Shown: positions 18,507 through 28,334 of the stretch, in pieces
How positions within the stretch are numbered: the stretch's first letter is position 1
How the letters are laid out: every line of letters begins with the position of its first letter
Assembly (NCBI GenBank): GCA_014323785.1
Contig: JACONJ010000025.1
Location: 267 to 64,266 of the forward strand
Source: Paracoccaceae bacterium
GTDB taxonomy: Bacteria > Pseudomonadota > Alphaproteobacteria > Rhodobacterales > Rhodobacteraceae
Length of the DNA: 64,000 nucleotides
Direction of reading: 5' to 3'
Position numbers and translations under genes: made by a program
The notes under the pieces: model-generated
Databases searched by the model: none
What the model was told of the DNA's origin: nothing
What the model saw: only the letters and a program-made list of their open reading frames with translations

Positions 18507-18534
18507 AACATAGCGTGGTCAGGCGCGGATTCAA
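18507..18534 (-). promoter_or_regulatory. Candidate sigma-70 promoter for the carD-like gene
   Basis: On the minus strand TTGAAT at 18534-18529 is followed after 16 bases by TATGTT at 18512-18507, about 140 bases before the ATG at 18364. The match is moderate and the leader long, so this is only a candidate. Confidence 0.3.
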
Positions 18535-18578
18535 AATACCGTGCGGGCCGGGCCTTTGACAGGGTATACCCGAATCGG

Positions 18579-18914
18579 TCAACCGCCTTCGCCCGCTTCT
18601 TCTGAAAACAGTTCCATCTTGCCGGGTTTGCCATCCATCGCATCCGCATCGGGCAGCGGATCCTTCCTGGTGATGATCACAGGCCAGGCTTCGGAATACT
18701 TGCGATTGAACTCTACCCATTTCTCCGTGTCCGGTTCCGTGTCGGGGCGGATGGCATCGACGGGGCATTCCGGTTCGCAGACCCCGCAATCGATGCATTC
18801 ATCGGGGTGAATCACCAACATATTTTTACCCTCGTAGAAGCAGTCCACGGGACAGACCTCTACGCAATCAGTGTATTTGCAGGCAATGCATTTGTCGGTG
18901 ACGACGTAGGTCAT
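18579..18914 (-). CDS. fdxA: Ferredoxin FdxA (3Fe-4S/4Fe-4S, seven-iron type)
   Basis: A 111-residue ferredoxin. The N-terminal half has two cysteine clusters: [18 protein letters not shown], in which one ligand spacing is altered as expected for a 3Fe-4S site, and [16 protein letters not shown] for the 4Fe-4S site. The acidic C-terminal extension ([23 protein letters not shown]) is typical of FdxA in proteobacteria. It is a small soluble electron carrier; the partner is not indicated. It sits between smc and carD on the same strand. Confidence 0.94.
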   Translation of the reverse strand: MTYVVTDKCIACKYTDCVEVCPVDCFYEGKNMLVIHPDECIDCGVCEPECPVDAIRPDTEPDTEKWVEFNRKYSEAWPVIITRKDPLPDADAMDGKPGKMELFSEEAGEGG

Positions 18915-18977
18915 GATCCCCCCGGTTGTTCCGCATTTTGATAGTTACGCAGCAGACCGCGCGGTTGCAAGCGCGTT

Positions 18978-21900
18978 TCAGCCCTGGGCCACCATCTGCT
19001 CGGCTTTCTTCAAATCCACGCTGACCAGCTGGCTGACGCCCTGTTCAGCCATGGTGACACCGAACAGCCGGTCCATTCGGGCCATCGTCACCGCGTGATG
19101 TGTGATGATCAGAAAGCGCGTGTCGGTCCGGCGGCACATCTCATCCAGCAGATCGCAGAATCGCACAACGTTCGCATCGTCAAGCGGTGCGTCAACCTCA
19201 TCCAGCACGCAAATCGGGGCCGGGTTTGCCAGGAACACCGCGAAGATCAGGGCAAGTGCGGTCAGGGTTTGCTCACCGCCAGAGAGAAGCGACAGGGTTG
19301 ACAGTTTCTTTCCCGGTGGCTGGCACAGGATGTCCAGCCCCGCCTCCAGCGGATCATCGCTTTCGACCAGAACCAGTTTGGCCTCACCACCACCGAAGAG
19401 GTGCGCGAACAGCATCGAGAAATTGCGATTCACATCCTTGAACGCGGCCAGAATCTGCGCCCGCCCCTTGCGGTTCAGCGCGGCAATACCCGTGCGCAGC
19501 GTCTTGATCGCCCCCTCCAGATCCTCTTTTTCCGCGTGCAGCGTATCACGCTCTTCGGTCACTGCGCGGGCGTCCTCTTCAGCCCGCAGGTTCACCGCAC
19601 CCAGGGCATCGCGCTGGCGGCGCAGACGAACCACATCGGTTTCAACGCGTTCCGCGCCAGGCAGGCTGGCCGGATCCGCGTCCAGGCGGTCCAGGAGTGC
19701 TTCGGGCGTGCAACACATCGCCTCGTCAATCTGTTCCACCGCGCGGTCAGCGACCTCGGTGGCGGCGTCCCGGCGGGCTTCGGCACTGGCCCGTGCCTCT
19801 CTTGCGATTGAGGCCGCGCGCTCGGCGTCCCGCTCGGCTGCAACGGCCTCTCGCAGCTTGTTCTCGGCGTCTGCCAATGCGTCAGAGGCCCCGGCACGGC
19901 GCATTTTTGCCGTGTCAATCGCGGCGGACAGCCGGGCGCGGCGTGTGGCGATTTGGCCTGGCACGGCCTGCGCCTGGACCAGTTCCGCTTCCGAGGCTGC
20001 CTTGCGATGGGTCAGCTCCGCCATTCGGGTTTCCGCGTTTGACAGGCGCCTGGTCCAGGTGGCGATCTCATCCCCGATCTGCGCCAGGCGGTGTTCGCGC
20101 GCCTCCCCCTCGCGTTTCAGCGCATCATGGGCGGTGCGCTTCGACAGCATGGCACTCCGGGCGACCTCAACCGCCTTGTGCGCCTGTGCCGTGCTGTTGC
20201 GTGCCTCTTCCAGGTTGTCCAAACTGGCCAGGGTGGCCCTGGCCTCGCCCAGGGCGCGACGGGCGGTGGCAGCCTCGGCCTCATGGTGCTCTGCCGTCTG
20301 GCACAGGGTTTCAAACCGGCCTGCCAGGATATTCCGATCCGCCTCTGCCCGGCTGAAGGCGCGGCTGGTTTTGGCCACCTGCGCATCCGCATCGCGGCGG
20401 GCGGCGCGGGCGACCTTATCCGCGTCGGTCATCTCGGCCAGATGTCTGGCGGCGGTTTCATGCGCCGCGCGCGCCAGGTCAACCGCCGTTGTTGCACGTT
20501 TCAATTCCGCTGACAGGTTTTGCAACCGGTTTGCCTGGCTCAACCGCCGCGCGGTGGTAGAGGAGCCTTCCGAAGCCGGTTGCGCGAACCCGTCCCACCG
20601 CCAGAGGTCGCCCTCGCGCGTTACCAGGCACTGGCCCGGCAGCAGGCTGGCCTGCAGCCGCGCACCATCGGCAGCATCCACAACCCCCACCTGCGCCAGC
20701 CGACGCATCAGGGCCGCCGGCGCATGGGCATGGGCCGTGAGTGCCGTGGCACCGGGCGGCAGGGGGGCGGTCCGGGGATAGGGCGGCAGTGCGGTCCAGC
20801 CACTGGCCCCCGGGCGGTTGGCCATGGGGGCCTTTAGGTCATCGGCCAATGCCGCGCCGATGGTGGCCTCAAAGCCTGGGACAACCTGTATCTGATCCAG
20901 GATGTGCTCCCCGTCACCGCGTTCCTGCTGTAACAATCTCGACAGCATCCGAACCTCGGCATCAAGTGTGCCAAACTGCCCTTCTGCTTCGGTCTGGGCG
21001 GCGCGGGCTTCCCCTTCGCGGCTTTGTGCCTGGGTGCGTGCGGCCTCGGTATCGATCATGGTCTTTTCAGTGTGCGCGGCGTACGCGGTGGCCTCGGCCA
21101 TGGCCGTTCGGGCGTTCGTGTAATCCCGTGCCAGTTCCTCCAATCGGGCTTCCGCCGATTTGGCAGCCTTGCGTGCCGTTTCGATCTCGGCACTGTGGCG
21201 GGCTTCGGCCTGGGTGGCATCATCAACCATGCGCTGCGCGGATTGATACTGCGCCGCCAGAAGTGCAGCCTGTTCAGTGCGTTGCGCCAAACCGGCCTCG
21301 CGCCTGGCCAGCGCATCCGCCGCTTCGTGCGCCGCTTCGTGCGCCTCGCGCAACGCTTTATCATGCCCCATGCCCTGGGCCGTCAGGGCTGATTGTTCAT
21401 CGGTCAAGCGGTCAATTGTGCCGCCCGCATCCGCGTTCAGGCTGTGCTCACGCGCGATATCGCGGCCAAGCTGGTCAATACGTGCCGTCAATGTCTCGAT
21501 GGTTGTACGGGTGCGCGCCTCTTCATCTTCCAGTGCTGCATGCTCTATCGTGATCCGTTGCAGAAGGGCCGAAGCGATGGCTTCTTCCTCGCGTTTCGGG
21601 GGCACGTCGGCCTCAACGGCCTTGCGCGTGGCGGCAGTTTGCCGGGCCAGGGTCTCGGCCGCGGCCGCGGCCCGCACGGCCTGTTGCAGGGCGGTATCAG
21701 CGTTCAGCCGCAGCGTATTGGCCTCTTGCCAACGCAGGTAGAGCAGTACCCCCTCGGCCTGGCGCAATTCAGCCCCGATTTCACGATAGCGGGCCACCTG
21801 CCGCGCCTGCCGTGCAAGGGCCGCAAGCTGCGCGGCCAATTGCTCCAGCACGTCATCGACGCGCAGCAGATTCGCCTCGGCCCCGTTCAATTTCAACTCG

Positions 21901-22439
21901 GCCTCGCGTCGGCGTTGGTAAAGGCCAGAGATTCCCGCGGCATCCTCGAGCACCCGGCGGCGGGCCCTGGCCCCGGCGTTGATCAGTTCGGCGATGTGCC
22001 CCTGCCGCACCAGCGCAGGGGAATGCGCCCCGGTGGAGGCATCAGCAAACAGCATCTGCACATCGCGCGCCCGCGTATCCCTGCCATTGGCCTTATAGGT
22101 ACTGCCTGCGTCCCGGGTGATTCGGCGCACGATGTCCAGTTGATCATGGCCGTTGAACGGCACCGGGGCCAGGCGGTCTGAATTGTCGATATGGATCGAC
22201 ACTTCGGCGACATTGCGCGCGGGCCGGGTGTCTGTCCCTGCAAAGATCACATCCTCCATCCCGCCGCCGCGCATCGCGGTTGGGCGGTTTTCCCCCATTA
22301 CCCATCGAAGTGCTTCCAGCAGGTTGGATTTGCCACAGCCGTTCGGGCCGACCACGCCGGTCAGGCCATCGGCGATTATCAGATCGGTGGGGTCTACAAA
22401 ACTCTTGAACCCACTAAGCCTGATTTTGCTAAAGCGCAT
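18978..22439 (-). CDS. smc: Chromosome segregation protein SMC
   Basis: An 1153-residue SMC ATPase. The N-terminal head has GPNGCGKSNLLEALRWVMGE (Walker A, residues 32-39). Two long coiled coils flank a hinge near residues 510-620 (VPGFEATIGAALADDLKAP). The C-terminal head has the LSLLSGGEQTLTALAL signature and the Walker B CVLDEVDAPLDDANV. With ScpA and ScpB it forms the condensin that loads near the origin and compacts and segregates the chromosome. The ATG at 22439 is selected because MRFSKIRLSGFKSFVDP is the canonical start. The coiled coils are unusually alanine- and arginine-rich, which produces long shadow frames on the other strand. It borders the type I restriction island. Confidence 0.96.
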   Translation of the reverse strand: MRFSKIRLSGFKSFVDPTDLIIADGLTGVVGPNGCGKSNLLEALRWVMGENRPTAMRGGGMEDVIFAGTDTRPARNVAEVSIHIDNSDRLAPVPFNGHDQLDIVRRITRDAGSTYKANGRDTRARDVQMLFADASTGAHSPALVRQGHIAELINAGARARRRVLEDAAGISGLYQRRREAELKLNGAEANLLRVDDVLEQLAAQLAALARQARQVARYREIGAELRQAEGVLLYLRWQEANTLRLNADTALQQAVRAAAAAETLARQTAATRKAVEADVPPKREEEAIASALLQRITIEHAALEDEEARTRTTIETLTARIDQLGRDIAREHSLNADAGGTIDRLTDEQSALTAQGMGHDKALREAHEAAHEAADALARREAGLAQRTEQAALLAAQYQSAQRMVDDATQAEARHSAEIETARKAAKSAEARLEELARDYTNARTAMAEATAYAAHTEKTMIDTEAARTQAQSREGEARAAQTEAEGQFGTLDAEVRMLSRLLQQERGDGEHILDQIQVVPGFEATIGAALADDLKAPMANRPGASGWTALPPYPRTAPLPPGATALTAHAHAPAALMRRLAQVGVVDAADGARLQASLLPGQCLVTREGDLWRWDGFAQPASEGSSTTARRLSQANRLQNLSAELKRATTAVDLARAAHETAARHLAEMTDADKVARAARRDADAQVAKTSRAFSRAEADRNILAGRFETLCQTAEHHEAEAATARRALGEARATLASLDNLEEARNSTAQAHKAVEVARSAMLSKRTAHDALKREGEAREHRLAQIGDEIATWTRRLSNAETRMAELTHRKAASEAELVQAQAVPGQIATRRARLSAAIDTAKMRRAGASDALADAENKLREAVAAERDAERAASIAREARASAEARRDAATEVADRAVEQIDEAMCCTPEALLDRLDADPASLPGAERVETDVVRLRRQRDALGAVNLRAEEDARAVTEERDTLHAEKEDLEGAIKTLRTGIAALNRKGRAQILAAFKDVNRNFSMLFAHLFGGGEAKLVLVESDDPLEAGLDILCQPPGKKLSTLSLLSGGEQTLTALALIFAVFLANPAPICVLDEVDAPLDDANVVRFCDLLDEMCRRTDTRFLIITHHAVTMARMDRLFGVTMAEQGVSQLVSVDLKKAEQMVAQG

Positions 22440-22615
22440 GCGCCTCTCCCGGGGTGATACCGGCATTGGGGCAGTGTCTGGCCGCGCATCAGGCGCAAGT
22501 CAATGGCCCCCCGTATCTTGTTCAATTTGGCAGGGTATCCGCAAAATATGGGGCGCATCCGGCCGATCCTTTGGCGGATGATGCCGTGCGGCGCAATGTC
22601 AGGCATGGCGCAGTT

Positions 22616-25600
22616 TCAATGCAGCCTCCCCCCGACGCCCGTGAATTTCTCGACAAAGGCCACCATCGCCCTGAACACCCTTTGTTTACGGGTTCGGTGT
22701 TCGGGGTTGAGCGGACTCATCGCGGGCAGGGCCGCATTCAAACCAGTGCCATGATCACTTGCGAAGCCGCGTTGAAGCGATGCGTCCATATAGCACCTTG
22801 CAGCCTCGGGGTTCAGGTTCTCGCGTTTGATCAGGTCGTCGGCCTCGCGCTGCTGCGCGGCACTGGCAAAGGTGAAAAACGCCTCAATCACGCCGGGCGT
22901 GTCGTCAATCCGGTCCAGATCGGTTCCGTTGATGAAATCGACCAGAAGGCTTTCCTTTGCGCGGTTCCCAAGGCTGGCCCGGATCATGCGCCGTGCCTCT
23001 TGCACCAGATTGCCCTTGTCCGTCCCCTTTCGGTTGTTCTTCAGGATAAGTTCAAGGATGTAGTCTAGGTCGATGTCACAGGAGGCGAGGAGGTCAACCT
23101 CAAAGGTCACACCATCCCAGTTCATGGCGGTGGCTTGGGCATCGACCGCCGTCCGTTCCCTGCGCAGCCCTTCCAGGATGTCGTTATAGGTTGATCGGTA
23201 GTCCTGCATCATGCGGTCCGTTGGCATATTGACGGCCTTAAGCGCAGCGAAATCCGCCGCATCAAGGTGGTGTTCTGTCCGGAACGCCTCAACAGCTTCG
23301 CATAAGGCATAAGATGTATCCTTCTGTGACAGGTGGTGTGCTGTCCGGAACGCTTCAACAGCTTCGGGATCGTTCAAATCAATGTCCTGCAATGCTTCGA
23401 GGGCCGTGAACTCATCATAATTCCGCAGGATGTTTTCGGTGCGCAGATACTCACCGAACAGATTCACGAAATCTTTCTTGTCTGTCTCTCCGGTGATATG
23501 CACCGGATCGGGGAAACGCTGTTCCAGATCGCCCAGGATTTCGATAAAACCGCGTCGTGCCGCGCCAGTTGCTGCATCGGCATAACCTTCCATATAGTCC
23601 TTGTAGCTTTTTTCCAGCAGCACGTTCGCGGTGTTTGTATCACCGAAGAGCGTGATCGCCTCAATCGTTGCCTGTTCCAGGTCGCGGAAGGTGATGATGT
23701 TGCCGAAAGTCTTTGTTGCGTCAAAAATGCGATTGGTGCGGGAAAATGCCTGGATCAGCCCATGATAGCGCAGGTTTTTATCTACGAACAAGGTGTTGAG
23801 TTTCGGCGCGTCAAAACCAGTCAGGAACATCCCCACCACGATCAGCAGGTCGACATCCCCGGCTTTCACGCGCTTAGCCAGATCGCGATAATAGTTTTGA
23901 AAACCATCGCTGTCCAGGCTGAAACCTGCCTTGAAGAATCGATTGTAATCATCAATGGCCTTGCCCAGAAACTCCTTGGCACTGCTGTTCATCGCTGATA
24001 TTTCAAAACCTTCATCCGGAATGTCGCCCGCAACACGCGGTTCCTCATTCGCGGCAAAGGAAAAGATCGTCGCGATTGTCAGGGGGGTGTCGCTGTCCGC
24101 CTGTAATGCATTCAGGGTTTCATAATACAATTTGGCCGTTTCCACGCCATCCACCGCGAACATGGCGTTAAAACCCTTAGTTCCGCCCTGCATCCGGGGC
24201 GTTTTCCGGCGGAAATTGTTCAGGATATAGCGCGACACTTCACGAATGCGTTCCAGGTGCCGCAGTGCCTGCCTGTGGTCAGCCGCGCTGATCTTGTCTT
24301 CGTCCTGCTCGCTTTCGATGTTTCGGAACCGCGGGCGCACATCATTATAGTCCACCTTGAATTTGAGCACCTTTTCATCCCGGATGGCATCGGTGATGAC
24401 ATAGGAGTGCAATTCACGCCCGAACACGCTGGCGGTTGTTTCTGCGCCTGATGCGTTCCGCGGGAAAATTGGCGTTCCGGTGAACCCGAATTGGCAGAAC
24501 TGTTTGAATTTTTTCTTCAGGTTCTTCTGTGCCTCACCGAACTGGCTGCGATGGCATTCGTCAAAAATAAACACGACCCGCTGGCTGTAAACCCCCAGGC
24601 TGCTTTCGCTTTTCATAAGGTTGTTCAGTTTCTGGATCGTGGTAACGATGATCCTGTTGTCGTCTTGTGCCAGGTTGCGTTTCAATGCCGCTGTGCTGAC
24701 TGACCCGTTCACGCTGTCGGGGGAAATCGCTGATATTCCTTCATGGTCTGGTAATCCAGATCCTTGCGATCCACGACAAAGAATACCCTGTCGATGAACT
24801 GAAGGTCTGTTGCCAGCCGCGCGGCCTTAAAACTGGTCAGGGTTTTACCGGACCCGGTGGTGTGCCAGATATATCCCCCGCTTTCCGGTTTATTCAGGGT
24901 CTTTGCCTCGAACGCGCTTTTGATTTTCCAGAGTATCCGTTCCGTCGCGGCAATCTGATAGGGGCGCATGATCAGCAGGGTATCGCTGGCATCCAGCACC
25001 GAATAGGTCAGAAGGATGTTCAGAAGCGTGTTCTTTTGAAGGAACGTGGCGGTGAAATCCTTCATATCCCTGATCGGGCTGTTATTGGCCTGTGCCCAAT
25101 TCATGGTAAAGTCAAAACTGTTTTTGTCGCGCGTCGTCGTGTTCGCGAAATAGCGGGTATCGGTGCCGTTTGAGATCACGAATAACTGCAGATATGCGTA
25201 AAGTGAGGTCGCACTGTTGAAACTTTCCCTGCCGTAGCGGCGGATTTGGTTGAACGCCTCGCGAATGGCCATGCCCCGCCGTTTCAGCTCAATCTGCACC
25301 AGGGGCAGCCCGTTGACCAGAATTGTTACATCATAGCGGTTGGCGTGGGTTCCTGCCTGTTTAAACTGCCGGATCACCTGCACCCTGTTACGGGCAATGT
25401 TGCCCTTATCCAGCAGGCGGATGTTCTGGCGGTACCCGTTATCAAAGGTGAAATCGTGAACCGGATCCTTGTGAATCTTCCGGGTCTTCTCGGGGGCATT
25501 TTCGCCGGGCCTGTCCAGCCAGGTCTCGATGAAACGCTGCCATTCACTGTCCGTAAATTGCACATTGTTCAGTACCTGCACCTGCACCCGCAGATTGGCC

Positions 25601-25785
25601 AGCATGGCCTTTGGAGTTGTCAGGTCGGGCAGGTACTCGTAGCCTTGGTGCTGCAAATCCCGGACAAGTTCCTGTTCCAGGGCAGCCTCACTCTGGTACC
25701 CTTTCGCGCCGCCGGGGTGCGGCGTGTATTTGTCCAGAACGATGAAATTGTTCGTTTGGGCAATCGGTTTTGTCCGTTCAGCCAT
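22616..25785 (-). pseudogene. hsdR: Type I restriction enzyme R subunit (HsdR), interrupted by one frameshift
   Basis: Two overlapping frames together make one HsdR of about 1055 residues. The first (25785-24709) has the nuclease site D152-x13-E166-x-K168, the Walker A TTGSGKT at 309-315 and ends [19 protein letters not shown]. The second (24712-22616) resumes with the next conserved segment ([28 protein letters not shown]), then the DEAD-box FIFDECHRS and the rest of the translocase. The frame changes at 24719-24726, where the minus strand reads TTTCCCCC; one missing base accounts for it. HsdR cuts and translocates DNA in the HsdR2M2S complex. Restart at GTG 24712 (GTGA overlap) is conceivable, but a split motor is unlikely to work. 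Its start overlaps the mobile mystery protein B gene by eight bases. Confidence 0.85.
23266..23366 (-). repeat. 66-base in-frame tandem duplication inside hsdR
   Basis: The 35-base segments at 23266-23300 and 23332-23366 differ at only two positions and are 66 bases apart, giving a 22-residue repeat: [16 protein letters not shown] and [16 protein letters not shown]. The duplication keeps the reading frame. Confidence 0.85.
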
Positions 25786-26482
25786 GGTGTGCCTTTTGTT
25801 TTGCGGTCTCGTAATTCGGGCCTGTGCGGCGGGCAGGGGAGGGGGACATTTCGATTGCAGACGTGACAGAAAAAGTCTGCCTTGCCGCACCGCCGTTCCC
25901 CGCGACAAATTCCAGAAGCGGATCAATATCGCCCGCATCTGCAGCGCGCAGGGCCGCGAGATAGGCTTCGCGTCTGGCATTATCAGCCTGAAGGTCAAAG
26001 CCGCTTGCCCATTCAATCGGGGCGTGATCAAAGTGATCCGACAGATAGATGTCGGCGGCGATCCGCGCGTGCCGTCCGTTGCCATTCGGGAAGGGGTGGA
26101 TTTGCACCAGGCGGTGATGAAACCGTGCGCCCGCTTCCAATGGTTCAAAGGTGCGGTCCTTCGCCCAAAGGTGCGCGTCCCCCAGCAGCATGTGCAGTTG
26201 CATGCTGATCTGATACGGCGCGACGCCGATGTTCTTTTCGCGCCGGCGATAGGTTCCGGCCCAATCCCAAACCCCGCCGAAAAGGCGTTTGTGCAATGTG
26301 CGTATAAAGGCATCGTTCAGGATGTCGCCCCTGCGCCGACGCGCAAGCCAGCGCAAGCCTTCGGTGATGTTGGCGTGTTCCAGTGCGTCCAGCTCGGCCC
26401 GCGTTGTGATGTGGCCGAATTTCAGGCCACCCATTTCATCGGGATCAAGCGGGGTCGCGCCTGCGGGGGCTGCAAATCTCAT
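25778..26482 (-). CDS. Mobile mystery protein B (Fic-domain protein)
   Basis: A 234-residue protein with a Fic core. [12 protein letters not shown] at residues 129-140 matches HxFx(D/N)GNGRxxR, with the catalytic histidine and nucleotide-binding glycines intact. [18 protein letters not shown] upstream is the usual helix before the active site. Size and partner match the TIGR02613 mobile mystery protein B family. Fic enzymes usually transfer AMP to proteins. The ATG at 26482 overlaps the stop of protein A (ATGA), and its 3' end overlaps the hsdR start by eight bases, so A, B and hsdR are one transcription unit. The last 35 residues look like an extension beyond the Fic fold. Confidence 0.87.
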   Translation of the reverse strand: MRFAAPAGATPLDPDEMGGLKFGHITTRAELDALEHANITEGLRWLARRRRGDILNDAFIRTLHKRLFGGVWDWAGTYRRREKNIGVAPYQISMQLHMLLGDAHLWAKDRTFEPLEAGARFHHRLVQIHPFPNGNGRHARIAADIYLSDHFDHAPIEWASGFDLQADNARREAYLAALRAADAGDIDPLLEFVAGNGGAARQTFSVTSAIEMSPSPARRTGPNYETAKQKAHHG

Positions 26483-26946
26483 GGTGCCTTCCAAAGGTCC
26501 GCGGGACGTTCCCGAAGGATTTGGTCCGTAAGCCGCTCAATTTCCGCCTGCATCCTGTCAGGGGGAAGTGCCTGCTGTTCCAGTGCCATATGCGCATTTG
26601 CCCGTCGCACGACGGCCCTGGCCCTGGTGCGGGCCTGGTCGCGCCGGGTATCTTCAATCTGGCCTTCGGGCACGATGGCATAAACGAACCTGCCGCCCAT
26701 CGCCTGGGCCAGGTGCTCCATATGGCGCAGGGTGACGCCGCCGTCACGCTCTTTCCGTTCGGCCTGATAGATTGCGGCCTTGGTGACGCCCAGACGCCTG
26801 GCAAGCGCGGGCGCGGACATGCCCAGCGCCTTGCGCATGGTGCTGATCCAGCCCCCGGGCGGTGCCTTGAGGTCGGCAGCCTGGCGCGCAGCCCTGTTCA
26901 GGATGCCGGCATATTGCCTGCTGGCGGTTTCCCTGATGCTGTTCAT
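26479..26946 (-). CDS. Mobile mystery protein A (XRE-type HTH regulator)
   Basis: A 155-residue protein with a helix-turn-helix at about residues 32-70: ISTMRKALGMSAPALARRLGVTKAAIYQAERKE. The downstream RHMEHLAQAMGGRFVYAIVPEG matches mobile mystery protein A (TIGR02612). The A/B pair is recurrently found in mobile or variable regions and inside restriction-modification loci, where A resembles an antitoxin or repressor for the Fic protein B. Here it sits between hsdS and hsdR. The role as autorepressor is inferred from the HTH and from the four-base overlap with B. Confidence 0.85.
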   Translation of the reverse strand: MNSIRETASRQYAGILNRAARQAADLKAPPGGWISTMRKALGMSAPALARRLGVTKAAIYQAERKERDGGVTLRHMEHLAQAMGGRFVYAIVPEGQIEDTRRDQARTRARAVVRRANAHMALEQQALPPDRMQAEIERLTDQILRERPADLWKAP

Positions 26947-27063
26947 GGGTATCGTTCCATATTCCTTTTGCGTTGATCAGGGCATATATCGATCATACGA
27001 AAAATGCAAGAAGTGTATCTATCTATGCCCTTCAACGCAGTTTTGGGATATGTATTGATAACC

Positions 27064-27083
27064 TACAGGCGCACCTGCGCCTG
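27064..27083. repeat. Perfect 20-base inverted repeat between hsdS and the mobile mystery operon
   Basis: ACAGGCGCA, two bases, then TGCGCCTGT: nine-base arms around CC. It lies 19 bases beyond the hsdS stop and 117 bases before the protein A start. On the minus (transcribed) strand no T-run follows, so a standard intrinsic terminator is not supported. It may be an operator for the HTH protein or a weak hairpin. Confidence 0.6.
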
Positions 27084-27101
27084 TTTGTGTGGGCCCCCGC
27101 C

Positions 27102-28297
27102 TTAGGGTCCGTCCGGTTTTGGAAAGGCCAGAAGCCGGTTCCGGTAATGTTCATATTGCGCCTGGCGCAGGGCGATTTCCCGGGGCAGGCCCTGGGTGAT
27201 GGAGGCGGTCAGGGTGTCAAACCTGTCAAGGATGGCCACAATGCGGGCCTGTTCGGTGTGTGTGGGGATGGGGATTTGAAATTTCCTGAACCCCTTCATA
27301 TCGACAGAAGCAAAACTGGACTTCGTCGTGTTGCTTTTGCACCACTCCGCCAGAAGAAAGCCGTAATAGAAAAGGAACTTGTCAACATAACGGTCAGCAT
27401 ACGCATCCTTCAACGAAAGATTTGTAAACCTTTGGTTTGCCAGATGCGGCACGGTGACCAATGCATGCTCTCCAATCGTCGCCGACGTCGCAAAAATCAG
27501 GGAATTTGCAGGGAAAAGCCTGCCGCCCTTCACGGAACTTTCAGAAATCTTTTGCAGTGAATGGTCCAGAACCCGGCCATTGGCGCGGATGTCATCCATT
27601 CTGAACCATGGAACGCTGCCGTTCTGCCAAAATTCGGCCTTTGACTTGCTGGGGGTGTAGCCGTTCTTTATGTGAAACACCTCCCCCAGCGGCACCCAGT
27701 CTATCGCCGCGCCGCCGGCGGGGTGTTTACCCCCCCCCTTAGGTCTGCAAACAGTTTCCCGCGATAGTATTCGTACTGTTTCTTGCGGTTTGTCAGTTCG
27801 GTTGTCAGTTCGGTGAACGCATCCAGAATGCGCACAATTTCCCCCTGAATCGCCCGCGCCCGCGCCGGATCATCAGGGCAGGGCAGGGGGATTCGCAACC
27901 GAGCCACATCGCGCGGATACACGTGCGGAACACAGCCACCGCTTTTCAACGCGTACAATTCATTTTGTATGTTTTTGAGCCAGTGAAAACAATACCTTGG
28001 GGAAATGCCGTCCCTCGGCTTTACCGAAAACGCATCCGAAACGAATATCGGTTCGTCCCACCAGCTCACGAAACCCGCATAACCCGACCCCGCAATCACA
28101 ATCGTTTGCCCCGTGCGATTGCTTTCGTTGTGGAAATAGGCCGGACCCCGACCGCCAGCAATCACGGGAATGTCACCTGGCACGACATTCTTTTTCGTGA
28201 TCGATCTTCCGCGCTTGATCTCCGCCACCTCCCCCAGCGGTACCCAATCCACCGCTGCGCCGTCCAGCAGCCGGTCCAGAAACCCGCGCCCGGTCAT
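27102..28297 (-). pseudogene. hsdS: Type I restriction-modification specificity subunit (HsdS), split at a G9 tract and probably phase-variable
   Basis: Two frames encode the two halves of one HsdS. The upstream half (28297-27701, 198 residues) has WVPLGEVAEIKRGRSITKKNV, the first target-recognition domain and the conserved [22 protein letters not shown] helix. The downstream half (about 27720-27102) begins again with [18 protein letters not shown] and ends [18 protein letters not shown] plus the tail [11 protein letters not shown]. They are separated by nine consecutive G on the coding strand in the linker. With 10 or 7 G the frame would be continuous ([19 protein letters not shown]). As written, a single-domain half-HsdS is made, a form known to be able to dimerise in other type I systems. 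Confidence 0.88.
27730..27738 (-). repeat. G9 homopolymer tract in the inter-domain linker of hsdS
   Basis: Nine C on the plus strand, so nine G on the coding strand. The tract lies exactly where the hsdS frame is lost. Tract length modulo 3 decides between a truncated and a full-length specificity subunit. Confidence 0.9.
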
Positions 28298-28334
28298 GCC
28301 TCACGCCGCGCCAAGGGTTCCGCTGTCACAACCA

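Noticed and set aside
19102..21741. Long plus-strand open frames opposite smc
   Set aside because: They consist of repetitive R/S/A translations, the expected shadow of an alanine- and arginine-rich coiled coil, with no domain or ribosome-binding site.
22440..22615. Attachment site or tRNA at the smc-hsdR boundary of the type I island
   Set aside because: No tRNA 3' end or matching direct repeat was found at 22440-22615 and 33158-33328, and there is no integrase, so no integration mechanism can be claimed.
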